Shown here one piece after another: positions 45,595-55,441 of a stretch of 64,000 nt of DNA (positions are counted from its first letter, which is position 1; every line of letters starts with the position of its first letter). The stretch is from Streptomyces caelestis (GTDB lineage: Bacteria; Actinomycetota; Actinomycetes; Streptomycetales; Streptomycetaceae): contig NZ_LGCN01000196.1 of assembly GCF_001279005.1 (NCBI RefSeq), positions 219,082 through 283,081 on the forward strand, in the 5' to 3' direction. A program made the position numbers and the translations under genes. The notes beneath the pieces were generated by a model, which made no database searches, was not told the DNA's origin, and worked only from the letters and a program-made list of their open reading frames with translations.

Positions 45595-46818
45595 ATGCAC
45601 ACCATGCGCCGTCACACGCTCCGCCGCTCGTCGATGGCGGCCCTGCTCACTCTCCTGTCCACGTCCACGCTGGCCATGGGCGGCACCGCGCAGGCCGGCG
45701 CCGTGACCCGTGAGCCGGTGCGCCTGCCCGCGATGCCGTCCCGGCTGGCGGACGGGGCCGCCTGCACCGGCGGCTCGGAAAAGGTGATCGACGCGGTGCC
45801 CCAGGAGCAGCAGGACCTGCAGCTCGCCAGGGTCCGGCAGTTCGCCGACGGCGACGGGGTGACCGTGGCCGTCGTCGACACGGGGGTGTCGCTCAAGGCA
45901 CCGACGCTGAAGGGCAGGGTCACCGCCATCGGCGAGGCCGACGACGACTGCGTCGGTCACGGCACCTTTGTGGCCGGGCTGATAGCCGCCACCACTGCGG
46001 AAGGCTCCGGATTCTCCGGGGTGGCCCAGCAGGCGGATATCCTGGCCGTGCGGGGCACCGACGCCCGCGGCAGGGCGACCGACACCACGGTCGCGGCCGG
46101 TATCCGGGCGGCGGTGGACGCCGGAGCGGAAGTCGTCCAGGTGTCCCCGGCCCTGACCCGCAACTCCGCGAAGCTCAGGAGTGCCGTCGCCCACGCCGCC
46201 GCCCACGACGTGCTGATCGTGGCCGCCGCCGTCCCCGACAGTCCCCAAAGCCCTGCCTCCGCCGCCCCGCCCAGGGACTACTGGCCCGCGGCCGAGCAGG
46301 GTGTGCTGTCCGTCATCGACCTCGGTGCGCAAGGCAGCCGTCCACGGGGCGCACTCACGCCACGGCGCGCGGACCTTGCGGCACCGGGCGACGGTGTGGT
46401 CGGCATCGGCCCGACGGGACGGGGCCACTTCGTCGGCTCGGGAGCGTCGCTCGCCGCCGGATACGTGGCCGGCACGGCCGCCCTCATCCGGTCCGCCCAT
46501 CCCGAACTGACCGCCGGGGAGACGGCACGGCGGCTGACCTCGACCGCTTACCCGGCGGGTGTACCCCGGCTCGACGCGTACGGCGCCGTCACCACGGTTG
46601 CCGCCCCCTCTGCCGCGCCGGCGGAGGCGGCAGACGATTCCGAGCCGGTGCGGCTGCCGACGGATGAGGCGGGTGCCCGCGCGACACAGCGAGCTCTGGT
46701 GATGGTGGGCGCCGGCGCCGGTCTGCTCGTGCTCATGGCCTGGGCCGCAGTGATCGTCCCGAGAGGCCGTGCCCGCGGATGGCGGCCGGCCCGGGACGAC
46801 GCTTCGACGACGACCTGA
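45595..46818 (+). CDS. mycP: Type VII secretion-associated serine protease, mycosin
   Basis: 407 residues. Signal peptide (about 1-35), subtilisin-like S8 domain (about 80-330) and a C-terminal membrane helix (about 371-390, LVMVGAGAGLLVLMAWAAVI) with a basic tail, the layout of membrane-bound mycosins. Catalytic residues: Asp95 in VAVVDTGVSL, His122 in CVGHGTFVAG, Ser285 in GASLAAGYVAG. At the oxyanion-hole site the usual AAGN is LIVAAAVPDS (207-216), so the Asn is absent. ATG at 45595 or, three codons later, 45604. MycP stabilises the ESX membrane complex and cuts some substrates. It follows the EccA-like gene by 74 bases. Confidence 0.9.
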   Translation: MHTMRRHTLRRSSMAALLTLLSTSTLAMGGTAQAGAVTREPVRLPAMPSRLADGAACTGGSEKVIDAVPQEQQDLQLARVRQFADGDGVTVAVVDTGVSLKAPTLKGRVTAIGEADDDCVGHGTFVAGLIAATTAEGSGFSGVAQQADILAVRGTDARGRATDTTVAAGIRAAVDAGAEVVQVSPALTRNSAKLRSAVAHAAAHDVLIVAAAVPDSPQSPASAAPPRDYWPAAEQGVLSVIDLGAQGSRPRGALTPRRADLAAPGDGVVGIGPTGRGHFVGSGASLAAGYVAGTAALIRSAHPELTAGETARRLTSTAYPAGVPRLDAYGAVTTVAAPSAAPAEAADDSEPVRLPTDEAGARATQRALVMVGAGAGLLVLMAWAAVIVPRGRARGWRPARDDASTTT

Positions 46819-47146
46819 GCCGAACGGCGGATCACCACCGCTGGGTACGGGCCTTCACGTACCTGTGTCCGATTCTGCGACCGCCTGTTGCGCGAGCGGT
46901 TCCCGAAAGTCGTTGTCACCAGGGGAATGGCGTCAGTCGGCGCCCGCGTATACGCAAGGCCCCGGCGGCAGGCAGGGCACGGCCGGGCACTGTGGGCCTC
47001 CCACCGTTGAGACGATCCACACGGCGACGAGCGACCCCGGGGGCGCGAACTCACCCGCGACCCCGGAACCGTCAGACCCTCGGACCACATCCGCACACGT
47101 CGACCGGGACGAAACGCCGCCCTGCGCGAGGTCACTTCTCGCCCGG
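46819..47146. other. Convergent intergenic region
   Basis: 328 bases between the stops of mycP and eccC. No coding frame with homology and no strong hairpin found. Confidence 0.5.
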
Positions 47147-50100
47147 CTACTCCTCGGCCTGTTCGCCGACGATGGCCGTCTGCATCAGTACGGCCTTGCG
47201 GCGGGCGATGTAACGTGCCCGGCCGGGCGGCAGGTTGCGTGGCTTGACGTTGTCGAAGACGTAACCCTCCGACGGCGGACACGACATCAGCAGGCCCGGG
47301 GTGTTGACCTCGTCGAGGCGCCTGAGCAACTGGTCGCTGAGGCCCCGGCCGGCACCGGTCGCGGAACGCAGCACCACCAGGTGAAGTCCCACCTCATGTC
47401 CCAGAGCCAGGTACTCGAGAAGGGCCTCGAACGGGTGGTCCATGATGCTGCCGGAGCCGACCATGTCGTAGTCGTCCACGAGCACGAACAGCCGTGGCCC
47501 CGTCCACCAGTCCGCGAGCCGCATCCGGGCCGGAGAGATGTCCTCACCGGGGAGGCGGGTCTTGAGGGCCCTGGCCGATCCGGCCACCAGCTCCTTCAGG
47601 TGATCGAGCGACACCGCGTGCCCGAGGCGGTACTCCTCCGGGACCGCCTCGGCCAGTTCACGCCGGTAGTCCACCACCAGGATGCGAGCTTCACCCGGGC
47701 TGTAGCGGGCGGTGACCGCCTTGGCGACCAGCCGCAGCAGATTGGTCTTGCCGCTTTCGGTGTCTCCGATGCCCACCAGGTGGGGCGTGCGGCTGAAGTC
47801 GTGCCACACCGGCGACAGGGTCTCCTCGTCGAGCCCGAGAGGAATGCGCAGTCCGTCCGCCAGTTCCGGTTCCGGCAGTTGTGTGAGGGGCAACCGGTGC
47901 GGCAGCATCCGCACCGGCGGCGCGGGAGGCCCCGCCCAGTGCTCGGCGATCTGTTCCACCAACGCGGCGACACCGTCGCTGAGATCGTCGGAGGTATCCC
48001 GGCCGTCGATACGCGGCAGGGCGGTCAGGAAGTGCAGCTTGCTGTCGACCGTCAGTCCGCGGCCGGGGCTGCGCGGCACGGTGGCGGCCTTGCGGATGTC
48101 GACCACGGAATCCATCGAGTCGCCCAGCCGCAGCTCCAGCCGGGTGGCCATCTGGTCACGCAGCTGGGACGACAGCTCCATCCATCGCGCGGTGGAGACG
48201 ACCAGGTGGATGCCGTAGTTCAGGCCCTGGGACGCGATCTGGCCGAAAGCGGGCAGGAGCGCGTCGAACTCCTGACGCATCGTGCCCCACCCGTCCACCA
48301 CCAGGAAGACGTCACCATGGGATTCGTCCTCGAACTCCCCGGCCGCACGGCGTCTGCGGTAGGTCGCCATCGAGTCGATGTTGTGATCGAGGAAGAACTG
48401 TTCGCGATGGTCGAGCACGGCCGTCACCTCGGCCACCGCGCGGCTGATCCGCTCGCCGTCCATCCGGTTGGCCACTCCACCGACGTGCGGCAGGCCGGCC
48501 AGCCCGGCCAGCGTGCCGCCACCCAGATCCAGGCAGTAGAACTGCACTTCGCGCGGGGTGTGGGTGAGCGCGAGAGCCGCGATCAGGGTACGCAGCACCG
48601 TCGACTTGCCGCTCTGTGAACCACCCGCGACAGCGATGTGCCCACCGCTGCCCGAGAGATCCACCACGAGCGGATCACGCCGTTGCTCGAACGGCCTGTC
48701 CACCAGCCCGACCGGCACCCGCAGAGAGCCGACGCCCGGCCAGCCGGCGGAGACGAGCCCGCGCTCCGGATCGGCGGTCAGCCCCGGCAGCAGGGCGTCC
48801 AGGGCCGGTGGCTCGGCCAGCGGCGGAAGCCACACCTGGAGGGCCGGCAGCCCCGTCCCCCGCAGCCGCTCCACGGCGACCGACAGCAGCGACGCCCCGT
48901 TCCCGTTCTCCTCGACCTGCTCCTCCTCCTGCTCTGCTTCCGGCAGCTCAGCAGGCGCGCGCGGCACCACATAACCGGCCGTCCACGGAACCACCTGGCT
49001 GGCGACCCGTGCCTGAGCCACCGCCCCGCGCCGCGGTTGGTACACCCCGGACACGTACGCCGCCCGGAACCGGGTCAGCGCGTCCACGCCGCTCTTGAGG
49101 AAACCGGCGCCCGGCTGCGACGGCAGCTGGTAGGCGTCCGGCACGCCCAGTACGCCACGGCTCTCCATGGCGGAGAAGGTACGCAGACCGATGCGGTAGG
49201 ACAGGTGGCTCTCCAACTGGTGCATACGCCCTTCGTCGAGGCGCTGCGACGCCAGCAGCAGATGGACGCCGAGGGAACGGCCCAGCCGGCCGATCATCAC
49301 GAACAGTTCCATGAAGTCCCGGTGCGCCGAGAGCAGTTCACTGAACTCGTCGACGACGATGAACAGGCTCGGCAGCGGATCCAACGGCGTCCCCGCGGCG
49401 CGAGCCTTCTCGTACTCGAGTGCCGAGGAGTAGTTGCCGGCCGCCCGGAGAAGTTCCTGGCGGCGTATCAGCTCGCCGTGCAGGGCGTCCCGCATCCGCT
49501 CGACCAGAGCAGCCTCGTCGGCCAGGTTGGTGATCACGGCAGAGGTGTGCGGCAGTTCGTCCAGGCCCAGGAACGTGGCGCCGCCCTTGAAGTCCACCAG
49601 GACGAAGTTCAGGGTCTCCGAGGAGTTCGTCAGCGCCAGGCCCAGCACCAAGGTGCGCAGCAACTCGCTCTTGCCCGAACCGGTCGCGCCGATCAGCATG
49701 CCGTGCGGACCCATGCCCCCCTGCGCCGCCTCCTTGATGTCCAGCTCCACCGGAACTCCGTCGCCACCCACCGCGATCGGGACCCGCAGCCGGGCAGCGC
49801 CCTTGTTGCGCCCCCACAGAGCGGCCGGCTGATGACGGGACAGGTCGGGGATTCCCAGCAGAGCCGTCAGCTCCACATCCGTCGACAGCGGCTCGACGGT
49901 CTCCGTGGTCAGCCCCGTGCGATACGGGGCGAGCATCCGCGCAAGGGCCTCGGCGCCCACCGGACCGACCGCGTCGGGACGACCCAGCGGGGTCGACTGC
50001 TCCTTGCGGTTCCGGTCCGTGCGCACCAGCCGCACCCCGTCCGGCTGCACATCCAGCCGCAGCGTCGTTCGTCCCGGACGCCACCGCAGGGACTCCGACA

Positions 50101-51133
50101 GGTCGAACACGATCACGTTGCGGAACCCGGGGCCGTCGAGCCGGTGCCCGGACGGCACCTGGACCCCGTCCACCACGAGCACGGTGAACGGCTCGTCGCG
50201 GCCGGGCACGGCCTCGGGGTCGAACGCCGGACGCTCGGTGAACTCCCCTCCGAGCAGGTCCTCCAGGCCGTTGAAGTCCGACGCCACCATGCGGGCCGGC
50301 CCGGCGCCGTCCTGCTCGTGCGGGTGCAGGTTGTGCGGCAGCCACTTGACCCAGTCCCACTCGGCCCGGCGCTCGTCGCTGACAGCCAGCGCGATCCGCA
50401 CGTCCTCGGGGGTGTGGAAGAGAGCCAGTTGGCACAGGGCGGCCCGCACCATGCCGCGCACCGCCGCCTCGTCCCCGCGCAGCAGCACCCGTGCCCAGGA
50501 CCGCAGGTAGAGCGCGATGGGCTGGTCCGGCACGGTGCTGTAGGCGCGCATGAACCGTCGCAGCGCGTGTGCTGACAGGGGCTCGAGGTCCTCCACCGGC
50601 TTGGTGGACAGCGGGGTCAACCGCAGCGCCAGTTGCTGGTCACCGACGGCCACCCGCACCTCGGCGAAGTCGTCGTCCTTGACCCGGCGCTCCCAGAGCC
50701 GCGTCGTCCGCACCAGCGAACGCATCGACGCCGGCTCCGGGTGACGCCAGGCGAGCGCCAATTGCTGCTCGCTCACAGCCCGGTGGACCTGCCGCCGGGT
50801 CTGCGTCAGGTAGCGCAGATAGTCCCGGCGCTCGCCCCTGAGGCGCTGCTTGCGCTCGCTGCTCTGGCGCATCACCTGGCCGATCATCATCACTGCCGAG
50901 GCCAGGACCATGATGCCCAGGGCGATGTACGTGAAGACACTGCCGGACCCACCGGGCCGCAGGAAAGCCAGCATCATGGAAACGGACATCATCGCCATGG
51001 GCAGATACGTCCACACCGCCGAGTTGTCCGGAACGGTCTCCGGCAGTGTCGGCGGCTCCTGGAGGGTCAGTTCACCCTCGGGCATGTCCGGCCCGCGCCG
51101 ACGGGCAGGGCGACGGAAAAGGACGATACTCAA
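47147..51133 (-). CDS. eccC: Type VII secretion FtsK/SpoIIIE ATPase EccC (EccCa-EccCb fused)
   Basis: 1328 residues, full length for EccC. Two N-terminal membrane helices (about 43-90), then three FtsK-type ATPase domains with Walker A motifs GATGSGKSELL at 482, GGSQSGKSTVL at 833 and GDTESGKTNLL at 1121. The first domain has the DEFSELLSAHRD Walker B region. EccC is the motor that binds the C-terminal signal of WXG100 substrates. Start is TTG at 51133, chosen because of TAAGGAG eight bases upstream. It is on the strand opposite to all other secretion genes and divergent from eccD, sharing a 151-bp promoter region. Confidence 0.95.
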   Translation of the reverse strand: MSIVLFRRPARRRGPDMPEGELTLQEPPTLPETVPDNSAVWTYLPMAMMSVSMMLAFLRPGGSGSVFTYIALGIMVLASAVMMIGQVMRQSSERKQRLRGERRDYLRYLTQTRRQVHRAVSEQQLALAWRHPEPASMRSLVRTTRLWERRVKDDDFAEVRVAVGDQQLALRLTPLSTKPVEDLEPLSAHALRRFMRAYSTVPDQPIALYLRSWARVLLRGDEAAVRGMVRAALCQLALFHTPEDVRIALAVSDERRAEWDWVKWLPHNLHPHEQDGAGPARMVASDFNGLEDLLGGEFTERPAFDPEAVPGRDEPFTVLVVDGVQVPSGHRLDGPGFRNVIVFDLSESLRWRPGRTTLRLDVQPDGVRLVRTDRNRKEQSTPLGRPDAVGPVGAEALARMLAPYRTGLTTETVEPLSTDVELTALLGIPDLSRHQPAALWGRNKGAARLRVPIAVGGDGVPVELDIKEAAQGGMGPHGMLIGATGSGKSELLRTLVLGLALTNSSETLNFVLVDFKGGATFLGLDELPHTSAVITNLADEAALVERMRDALHGELIRRQELLRAAGNYSSALEYEKARAAGTPLDPLPSLFIVVDEFSELLSAHRDFMELFVMIGRLGRSLGVHLLLASQRLDEGRMHQLESHLSYRIGLRTFSAMESRGVLGVPDAYQLPSQPGAGFLKSGVDALTRFRAAYVSGVYQPRRGAVAQARVASQVVPWTAGYVVPRAPAELPEAEQEEEQVEENGNGASLLSVAVERLRGTGLPALQVWLPPLAEPPALDALLPGLTADPERGLVSAGWPGVGSLRVPVGLVDRPFEQRRDPLVVDLSGSGGHIAVAGGSQSGKSTVLRTLIAALALTHTPREVQFYCLDLGGGTLAGLAGLPHVGGVANRMDGERISRAVAEVTAVLDHREQFFLDHNIDSMATYRRRRAAGEFEDESHGDVFLVVDGWGTMRQEFDALLPAFGQIASQGLNYGIHLVVSTARWMELSSQLRDQMATRLELRLGDSMDSVVDIRKAATVPRSPGRGLTVDSKLHFLTALPRIDGRDTSDDLSDGVAALVEQIAEHWAGPPAPPVRMLPHRLPLTQLPEPELADGLRIPLGLDEETLSPVWHDFSRTPHLVGIGDTESGKTNLLRLVAKAVTARYSPGEARILVVDYRRELAEAVPEEYRLGHAVSLDHLKELVAGSARALKTRLPGEDISPARMRLADWWTGPRLFVLVDDYDMVGSGSIMDHPFEALLEYLALGHEVGLHLVVLRSATGAGRGLSDQLLRRLDEVNTPGLLMSCPPSEGYVFDNVKPRNLPPGRARYIARRKAVLMQTAIVGEQAEE

Positions 51134-51284
51134 CTACTGACTCCTTAACGAGCGCACGGCTCCTGGACGGGGTCATCAACGGGAAGTCGCGTAGCGGGCC
51201 ATGAGCGGCCCAAGGTCTCAGTACTCTGCAGGCGTTCAGAACCAAGCCCAGCGGATGAACCCCGGGAAGCGTGGCCCCCCACCA

Positions 51285-52685
51285 ATGACTGAGAGCTCTG
51301 TGGCCGGCCTGTGCCACATCACCGTTCGTGCCCCTGCCAAGACGATAGACCTGGCTGTACCCGCCGATGTGCCGGTTGCCGACCTTCTGCCGACCGTACT
51401 GAGTTACGCGGACGGTGACCTGGAGGAAAACGGCCTGGAACACGGCGGCTGGGTCCTGCAACGTCTGGGCGGAGCCCCTCTCGACGAGGAGGCGACTCTC
51501 GAGACGCTGGACCTCAAGGACGGGGAGGTAATGTACCTTCGTCCCCAAGCCGATGCCCTGCCGGAGGTGCGCCTCGACGACCTCGTCGACGGGATCGCCG
51601 GGGTCACAGGGGAACGGCTGCACGGCTGGAACCCTCAAGGCAGCCGCCGTGTGCTGCGCTGTGCGGTGGTCGTCTGTGTGTTGACGTCCCTGGGAATACT
51701 GGCCTGGCCGTCGGGCTCGCTCGCCCTGCGCGTCGCGACCACCGTCGTCGCCGGGCTGCTGCTCCTCGCGGGTGCGGCCTCGGCGAGCCGGGCAGTGGGC
51801 GATGCGGCAGCCGGTGCGACGCTGGGAATCCTGGCGGCGCCGTGCCTGGCGTTGGCGGGCTGGCTGCTGCCCGGAGGAGAGATAGCGGGCCCCCAGGCGC
51901 ACCACGTGCTCGGCGCCCGGTTGATGGCCGCAGGTGTGGCGGCTGCCGGAGCAGCCGTGCTGGCGGTCGCGGCGGCGGCCGTGTACACGCCTTTCTTCAT
52001 CGCCACAGCGCTGATCGCGATCCTCTCCGCGGCCGCCGGGGCGCTGATGAGCGTCTTCCATCTGCCCGTGGACAGTGCTGGCGCGGGGGTGGCCGCAGCG
52101 GTCGTCGTTTTCGGCAGCTTCGTACCGGTGCTGTCCTTCAAACTCGCCGGCATGCGGATGCCCGCTCTGCCCAACAGCGCCCGGCAGTTGCAGGAGGACA
52201 TCGAGCCCTACAGTGGCCGTGACGTCGCCGTCAGGACCGAACTGGCCAGCGACTGGATGACCGCCCTGTACACGGCCACCGGGGTCATCTGCGCCGGCAC
52301 CCTGGTCGCTCTGGCCCACGCGCCCGGCCTGGCCGAGACGCTGACCGCGGCGGCACTCTCACTGCTCCTGCTGCTGCACGGACGAGGCATGGTCAACGTA
52401 TGGCAGCGCCTGGCCCTGGTGGTGCCGGGCATGTGGGGAGCCGTCCTGCTGGCCGTCGGCAGCGCGGCAAGCCTTGCTCCGGCCGACCGGCCGGCCCTGG
52501 TCATAGGGCTGCTGGCACTGGCCGCAGTGCTGGCCGTCGCCTCATGGACCGTGCCCGGCAGGCGCATGGCGCCGCACTGGGGCCGCGCGGCCGAACTGCT
52601 GCAGTCGCTCCTGGCCATCAGCCTGCTGCCGCTGACGCTCTGGGTGCTGGGCGTCTTCGGTGCCCTCCGGGCGATGAACGGCTGA
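51285..52685 (+). CDS. eccD: Type VII secretion integral membrane protein EccD
   Basis: 466 residues. An N-terminal ubiquitin-like YukD domain (about 8-88, CHITVRAPAKTIDLAVPADV and LKDGEVMYLRPQADALPEV) is followed by about 11 membrane helices (from about 120 to the end). EccD forms the channel-like centre of the ESX membrane complex. Start is uncertain: ATG at 51285 begins just before homology but has a weak ribosome site; GTG at 51300 is an alternative. Followed by eccB after 30 bases. Confidence 0.9.
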   Translation: MTESSVAGLCHITVRAPAKTIDLAVPADVPVADLLPTVLSYADGDLEENGLEHGGWVLQRLGGAPLDEEATLETLDLKDGEVMYLRPQADALPEVRLDDLVDGIAGVTGERLHGWNPQGSRRVLRCAVVVCVLTSLGILAWPSGSLALRVATTVVAGLLLLAGAASASRAVGDAAAGATLGILAAPCLALAGWLLPGGEIAGPQAHHVLGARLMAAGVAAAGAAVLAVAAAAVYTPFFIATALIAILSAAAGALMSVFHLPVDSAGAGVAAAVVVFGSFVPVLSFKLAGMRMPALPNSARQLQEDIEPYSGRDVAVRTELASDWMTALYTATGVICAGTLVALAHAPGLAETLTAAALSLLLLLHGRGMVNVWQRLALVVPGMWGAVLLAVGSAASLAPADRPALVIGLLALAAVLAVASWTVPGRRMAPHWGRAAELLQSLLAISLLPLTLWVLGVFGALRAMNG

Positions 52686-52715
52686 ACAGGCAAGGACCGG
52701 GAGGGATACGAACCG

Positions 52716-54209
52716 ATGCAGTCCAAGCGTGACCAGGTACAGGCCCACACGTTCGCCATGGGCAGACTCACCGCGGGCATGCTGCTCGCCGACCCCGATG
52801 CTCCCGAGAGTCCGACGGGACGTACCACCCGTGGTGTGTTCATCGGCCTGCTCGTCGCGGCGCTGATCTCCGCGGGCGCTTTCGTCTACGGGCTGATCGT
52901 GCCGGGCGGGAACGACTCCTGGCAGACCGGGAACAGTCTGATCGTCAACAAGGACACCGGAGCCCGCTACCTGTACATCGACGGCCGCCTCAGGCCGGTA
53001 CGCAACTACGCATCGGCCAGACTCATCGGCGGCGCCGACCTGAAGACCACCGACGTGCGCACGCCATCGCTGCGGGGAACCCCGGTCGGGGCCCCGGTGG
53101 GCATCCCCGGCGCCCCTGAATCCGTTCCAGCGGCGGACGACCTGGACAACGGCGCCTGGCATGTCTGCTCCACCATCAACATGTCCGGCACCGCGGACGG
53201 CACGGACACGACACCGACCGCGGTCACGACGCTCGTCGTGGGCGCCCCCCTGGAGAACAAGGGGGTCTCCGGTGACCAGGGACTCCTGGTGACCGGCCCG
53301 GACAAGGCGACCTACCTGGTCTGGAGGGGAAGCCGCCTCGAACTGGACAGGGCCTCCGGCGCCGCCGTCTCCCTGGGATACGGTTCCGTGACACCGCGGC
53401 AGGTGTCCGCCGCCTTCCTCGACGCCCTGGCCGCCGGCCCGGACCTGACCTCACCCGACGTACCCGGCCGGGGCGTCGCCGGGCCGTCCTTTGCCGGCCG
53501 CAGCAGCACGGTGGGACGGGTGTACCTGGCCGAACTGCCCGGTTCGGCCGAGCAGCAGTACTACCTACTGCGGAAGGAAGGCCTGGTGCCCCTGACGGCC
53601 ACGGAGGCGGCCCTCGCCCTCGGTGATCCGGCCACCCGCGAGAACGCCTACGGGGGAGCCTCTCCCACGGCCGCGCCACTGAGCGCCGACATTCTCAGGG
53701 AGCACCTGGCGCCCGGCACCGCCGACACGCCACCGGTCTCCAAGGGGCTGCCCGAATCCCCGCCCCGCGCGGTCTCCGTGCCGGAGGGAATGTCCGCCTG
53801 CGCCCGGGGTGAGTCGGTCGACGGCCTCACACGTATCACCATGGCGCTGGTGCCGCTGAGTTTCCTGGCCCCGGTCACCCAGACGGCCCCCGGAGAGTTC
53901 GCACCGGCGTGCCTGCCGGTTGACGACGTCGTCGTCCGGCCCGGCCACGGTGCCCTGGTGAGGGTGCTGGGCGCAGGTGGCACACCGGTGGGCGACACGA
54001 CGTACCTCGTGGCCGACAACGGCGTGAAGTACCGGGTGCCGTCCCAGGCCGCACTCGAGGCGCTGGGATACGCGAGCGGCGATGTGGTGGCGCTGCCCTC
54101 CCCGCTGCTCTCCATGCTGAAGTCCGGACCGGACCTGGCCCCGGGCGCCGCCGCACAGGGTCGTACCGCCCCCAGCACCCGGACTTCCTGCGAAGACGTC
54201 ACGGGCTAG
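52716..54209 (+). CDS. eccB: Type VII secretion protein EccB
   Basis: 497 residues. Opens SKRDQVQAHTFAMGRLTAGM, the typical EccB N-terminus, then one membrane helix (about 41-62) and a large outer domain with repeated beta modules: NSLIVNKDTGARYLYIDGRL, VGAPLENKGVSGDQGLLVTG and VTQTAPGEFAPACLPVDDV. EccB is the base and outer-facing component of the ESX pore. ATG with GGGAGGGATACG upstream. The tail APSTRTSCEDVTG is not conserved. Downstream is a dead transposase, then the WXG100 genes. Confidence 0.93.
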   Translation: MQSKRDQVQAHTFAMGRLTAGMLLADPDAPESPTGRTTRGVFIGLLVAALISAGAFVYGLIVPGGNDSWQTGNSLIVNKDTGARYLYIDGRLRPVRNYASARLIGGADLKTTDVRTPSLRGTPVGAPVGIPGAPESVPAADDLDNGAWHVCSTINMSGTADGTDTTPTAVTTLVVGAPLENKGVSGDQGLLVTGPDKATYLVWRGSRLELDRASGAAVSLGYGSVTPRQVSAAFLDALAAGPDLTSPDVPGRGVAGPSFAGRSSTVGRVYLAELPGSAEQQYYLLRKEGLVPLTATEAALALGDPATRENAYGGASPTAAPLSADILREHLAPGTADTPPVSKGLPESPPRAVSVPEGMSACARGESVDGLTRITMALVPLSFLAPVTQTAPGEFAPACLPVDDVVVRPGHGALVRVLGAGGTPVGDTTYLVADNGVKYRVPSQAALEALGYASGDVVALPSPLLSMLKSGPDLAPGAAAQGRTAPSTRTSCEDVTG

Positions 54210-54401
54210 GCCATAGAGCAGCCCGCCGACGATCGAGCTGTGCGAACAGAGGGACGCATGCCCCGGCTGTTCGATCACTGAACCTCCTTCATCCTGTGCC
54301 GCAGGGGTGAAATGAGCTGGTCAGTGGGGGGTGACGAGGCAGGGCCCCTCGTCGTCGGCGTGGTGATTCCACTCAGCACACCGGCGACCGGAGGGGCCCC
54401 G

Positions 54402-54913
54402 CTGGTTCCGTATCGAGCCATGCTCGACGTTCCTCACGAGCTGGTCGAGCATGGCTCCTGGCTCATCTACGCCCGAAGGCGTGAACTGAACTCGCCGTGG
54501 CGGAAGCCGGGCCGCTTCCCACAGGCCTTGCCCGCCCTGGCCCCTCTCCGGAAGAACGAGACATTCGCCCAGTCCGGCGCCGGTTTCGGTGCCTCAGAGA
54601 CAACTGCCTGACGCTATGCCGACGAGGACCTGGACGTTCCCGCCTCGTGGGCACCCGGCCCGCACGAGGCCCTGACCGGCCTGAGTGAGGGCGACTTCGT
54701 CATCGTGGACGGCACGCCGATCCCGATCGACCGCACCGCTGCAAACGAGCCGTACCACTCGATGAAGCACCGCAGACACGGCATGAACGTGCAGCTCATC
54801 GCCCGTCCGGACGGCACCCCGCTCCGGTTCTCGCGCGCAGCCCCGGGACGCACCCATGACCTGACCGCGGCTCGCGCCCACCGCATCGTCCAAGCCGTCC
54901 ACACCCTGCTGAC
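54402..54913 (+). mobile_element. Remnant of IS5-like transposase with in-frame stop
   Basis: A single frame reads like an IS5-group DDE transposase, from LVPYRAMLDVPHELVEHG through AGFGASETTA, stop, RYADEDLDVPASWAPG, GDFVIVDGTPIPIDR and KHRRHGMNVQLIARPDGTP to GRTHDLTAARAHRIVQ. The TGA at 54609-54611 stands where relatives have a Trp (TAWRY), so one base change made it. The N-terminus and everything after the first half of the catalytic domain are missing, and no terminal inverted repeats are visible. It splits the secretion locus between eccB and the first small secreted gene. Confidence 0.75.
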
Positions 54914-55050
54914 CTGCACATACTCAGGGTGGAACGGTTCACTGAGAAAAGTTCCTCAGATAAACCTCAACCGAAACCGCTCTCAAGGTGAGCAGCCCTA
55001 CTCTCCTTCCCGGCCCACAAGTACGCCCTCAACCACCAAGGGACGGGACT

Positions 55051-55392
55051 ATGACAGGCAACATGCAGCAGTCGGACGCACGACTGACTCAGAACGGCAT
55101 CGAGTCCCTCAATCAGGCTCGCAACGAAATCGTGAAGTCCCGACGGCACGTGGAGACCTTGAAGGAGGTCCTCAGGAGCAAGTACAAGGGCGGCGACGGC
55201 GCGGCGTACGGCGAGTTGCTGAGGCTGTGGGACGAGAAGTGCGCGATCGTCCAGAGGAACGTCGAGGACATGATCGACAAACTCGGCGGCAGCCGGCAGA
55301 CGCAGGCAAGGACACAGGCCGCTGCGATGGACTCCATCGCCCAGGGCTCTGCCACGTCCCAGGCGGTCTTCGACGCCCTCAAGAACGCCTGA
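55051..55392 (+). CDS. Small helical WXG100-like protein without WxG motif
   Basis: 113 residues, almost all helical (ARLTQNGIESLNQARNEIVK, LKEVLRSKYKGGDGAAYGEL, CAIVQRNVEDMIDKLGG). Length and helix-turn-helix plan match WXG100 proteins, but the turn reads KYKGGDGAAY with Tyr in place of Trp. It directly precedes a real WXG100 gene, as esxB precedes esxA, so the two may form a heterodimer. ATG with AAGGGACGG upstream. It would be exported by the adjacent EccC/B/D machine. Confidence 0.75.
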   Translation: MTGNMQQSDARLTQNGIESLNQARNEIVKSRRHVETLKEVLRSKYKGGDGAAYGELLRLWDEKCAIVQRNVEDMIDKLGGSRQTQARTQAAAMDSIAQGSATSQAVFDALKNA

Positions 55393-55441
55393 CCCGATTC
55401 CTCGGCCCCCCGCCACACCTACGACTGAGAAGAGATTTGTG

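Noticed and set aside
48638..50575. A 645-codon plus-strand frame opposite eccC
   Set aside because: Low-complexity His/Arg/Gln shadow; eccC on the minus strand has all expected motifs.
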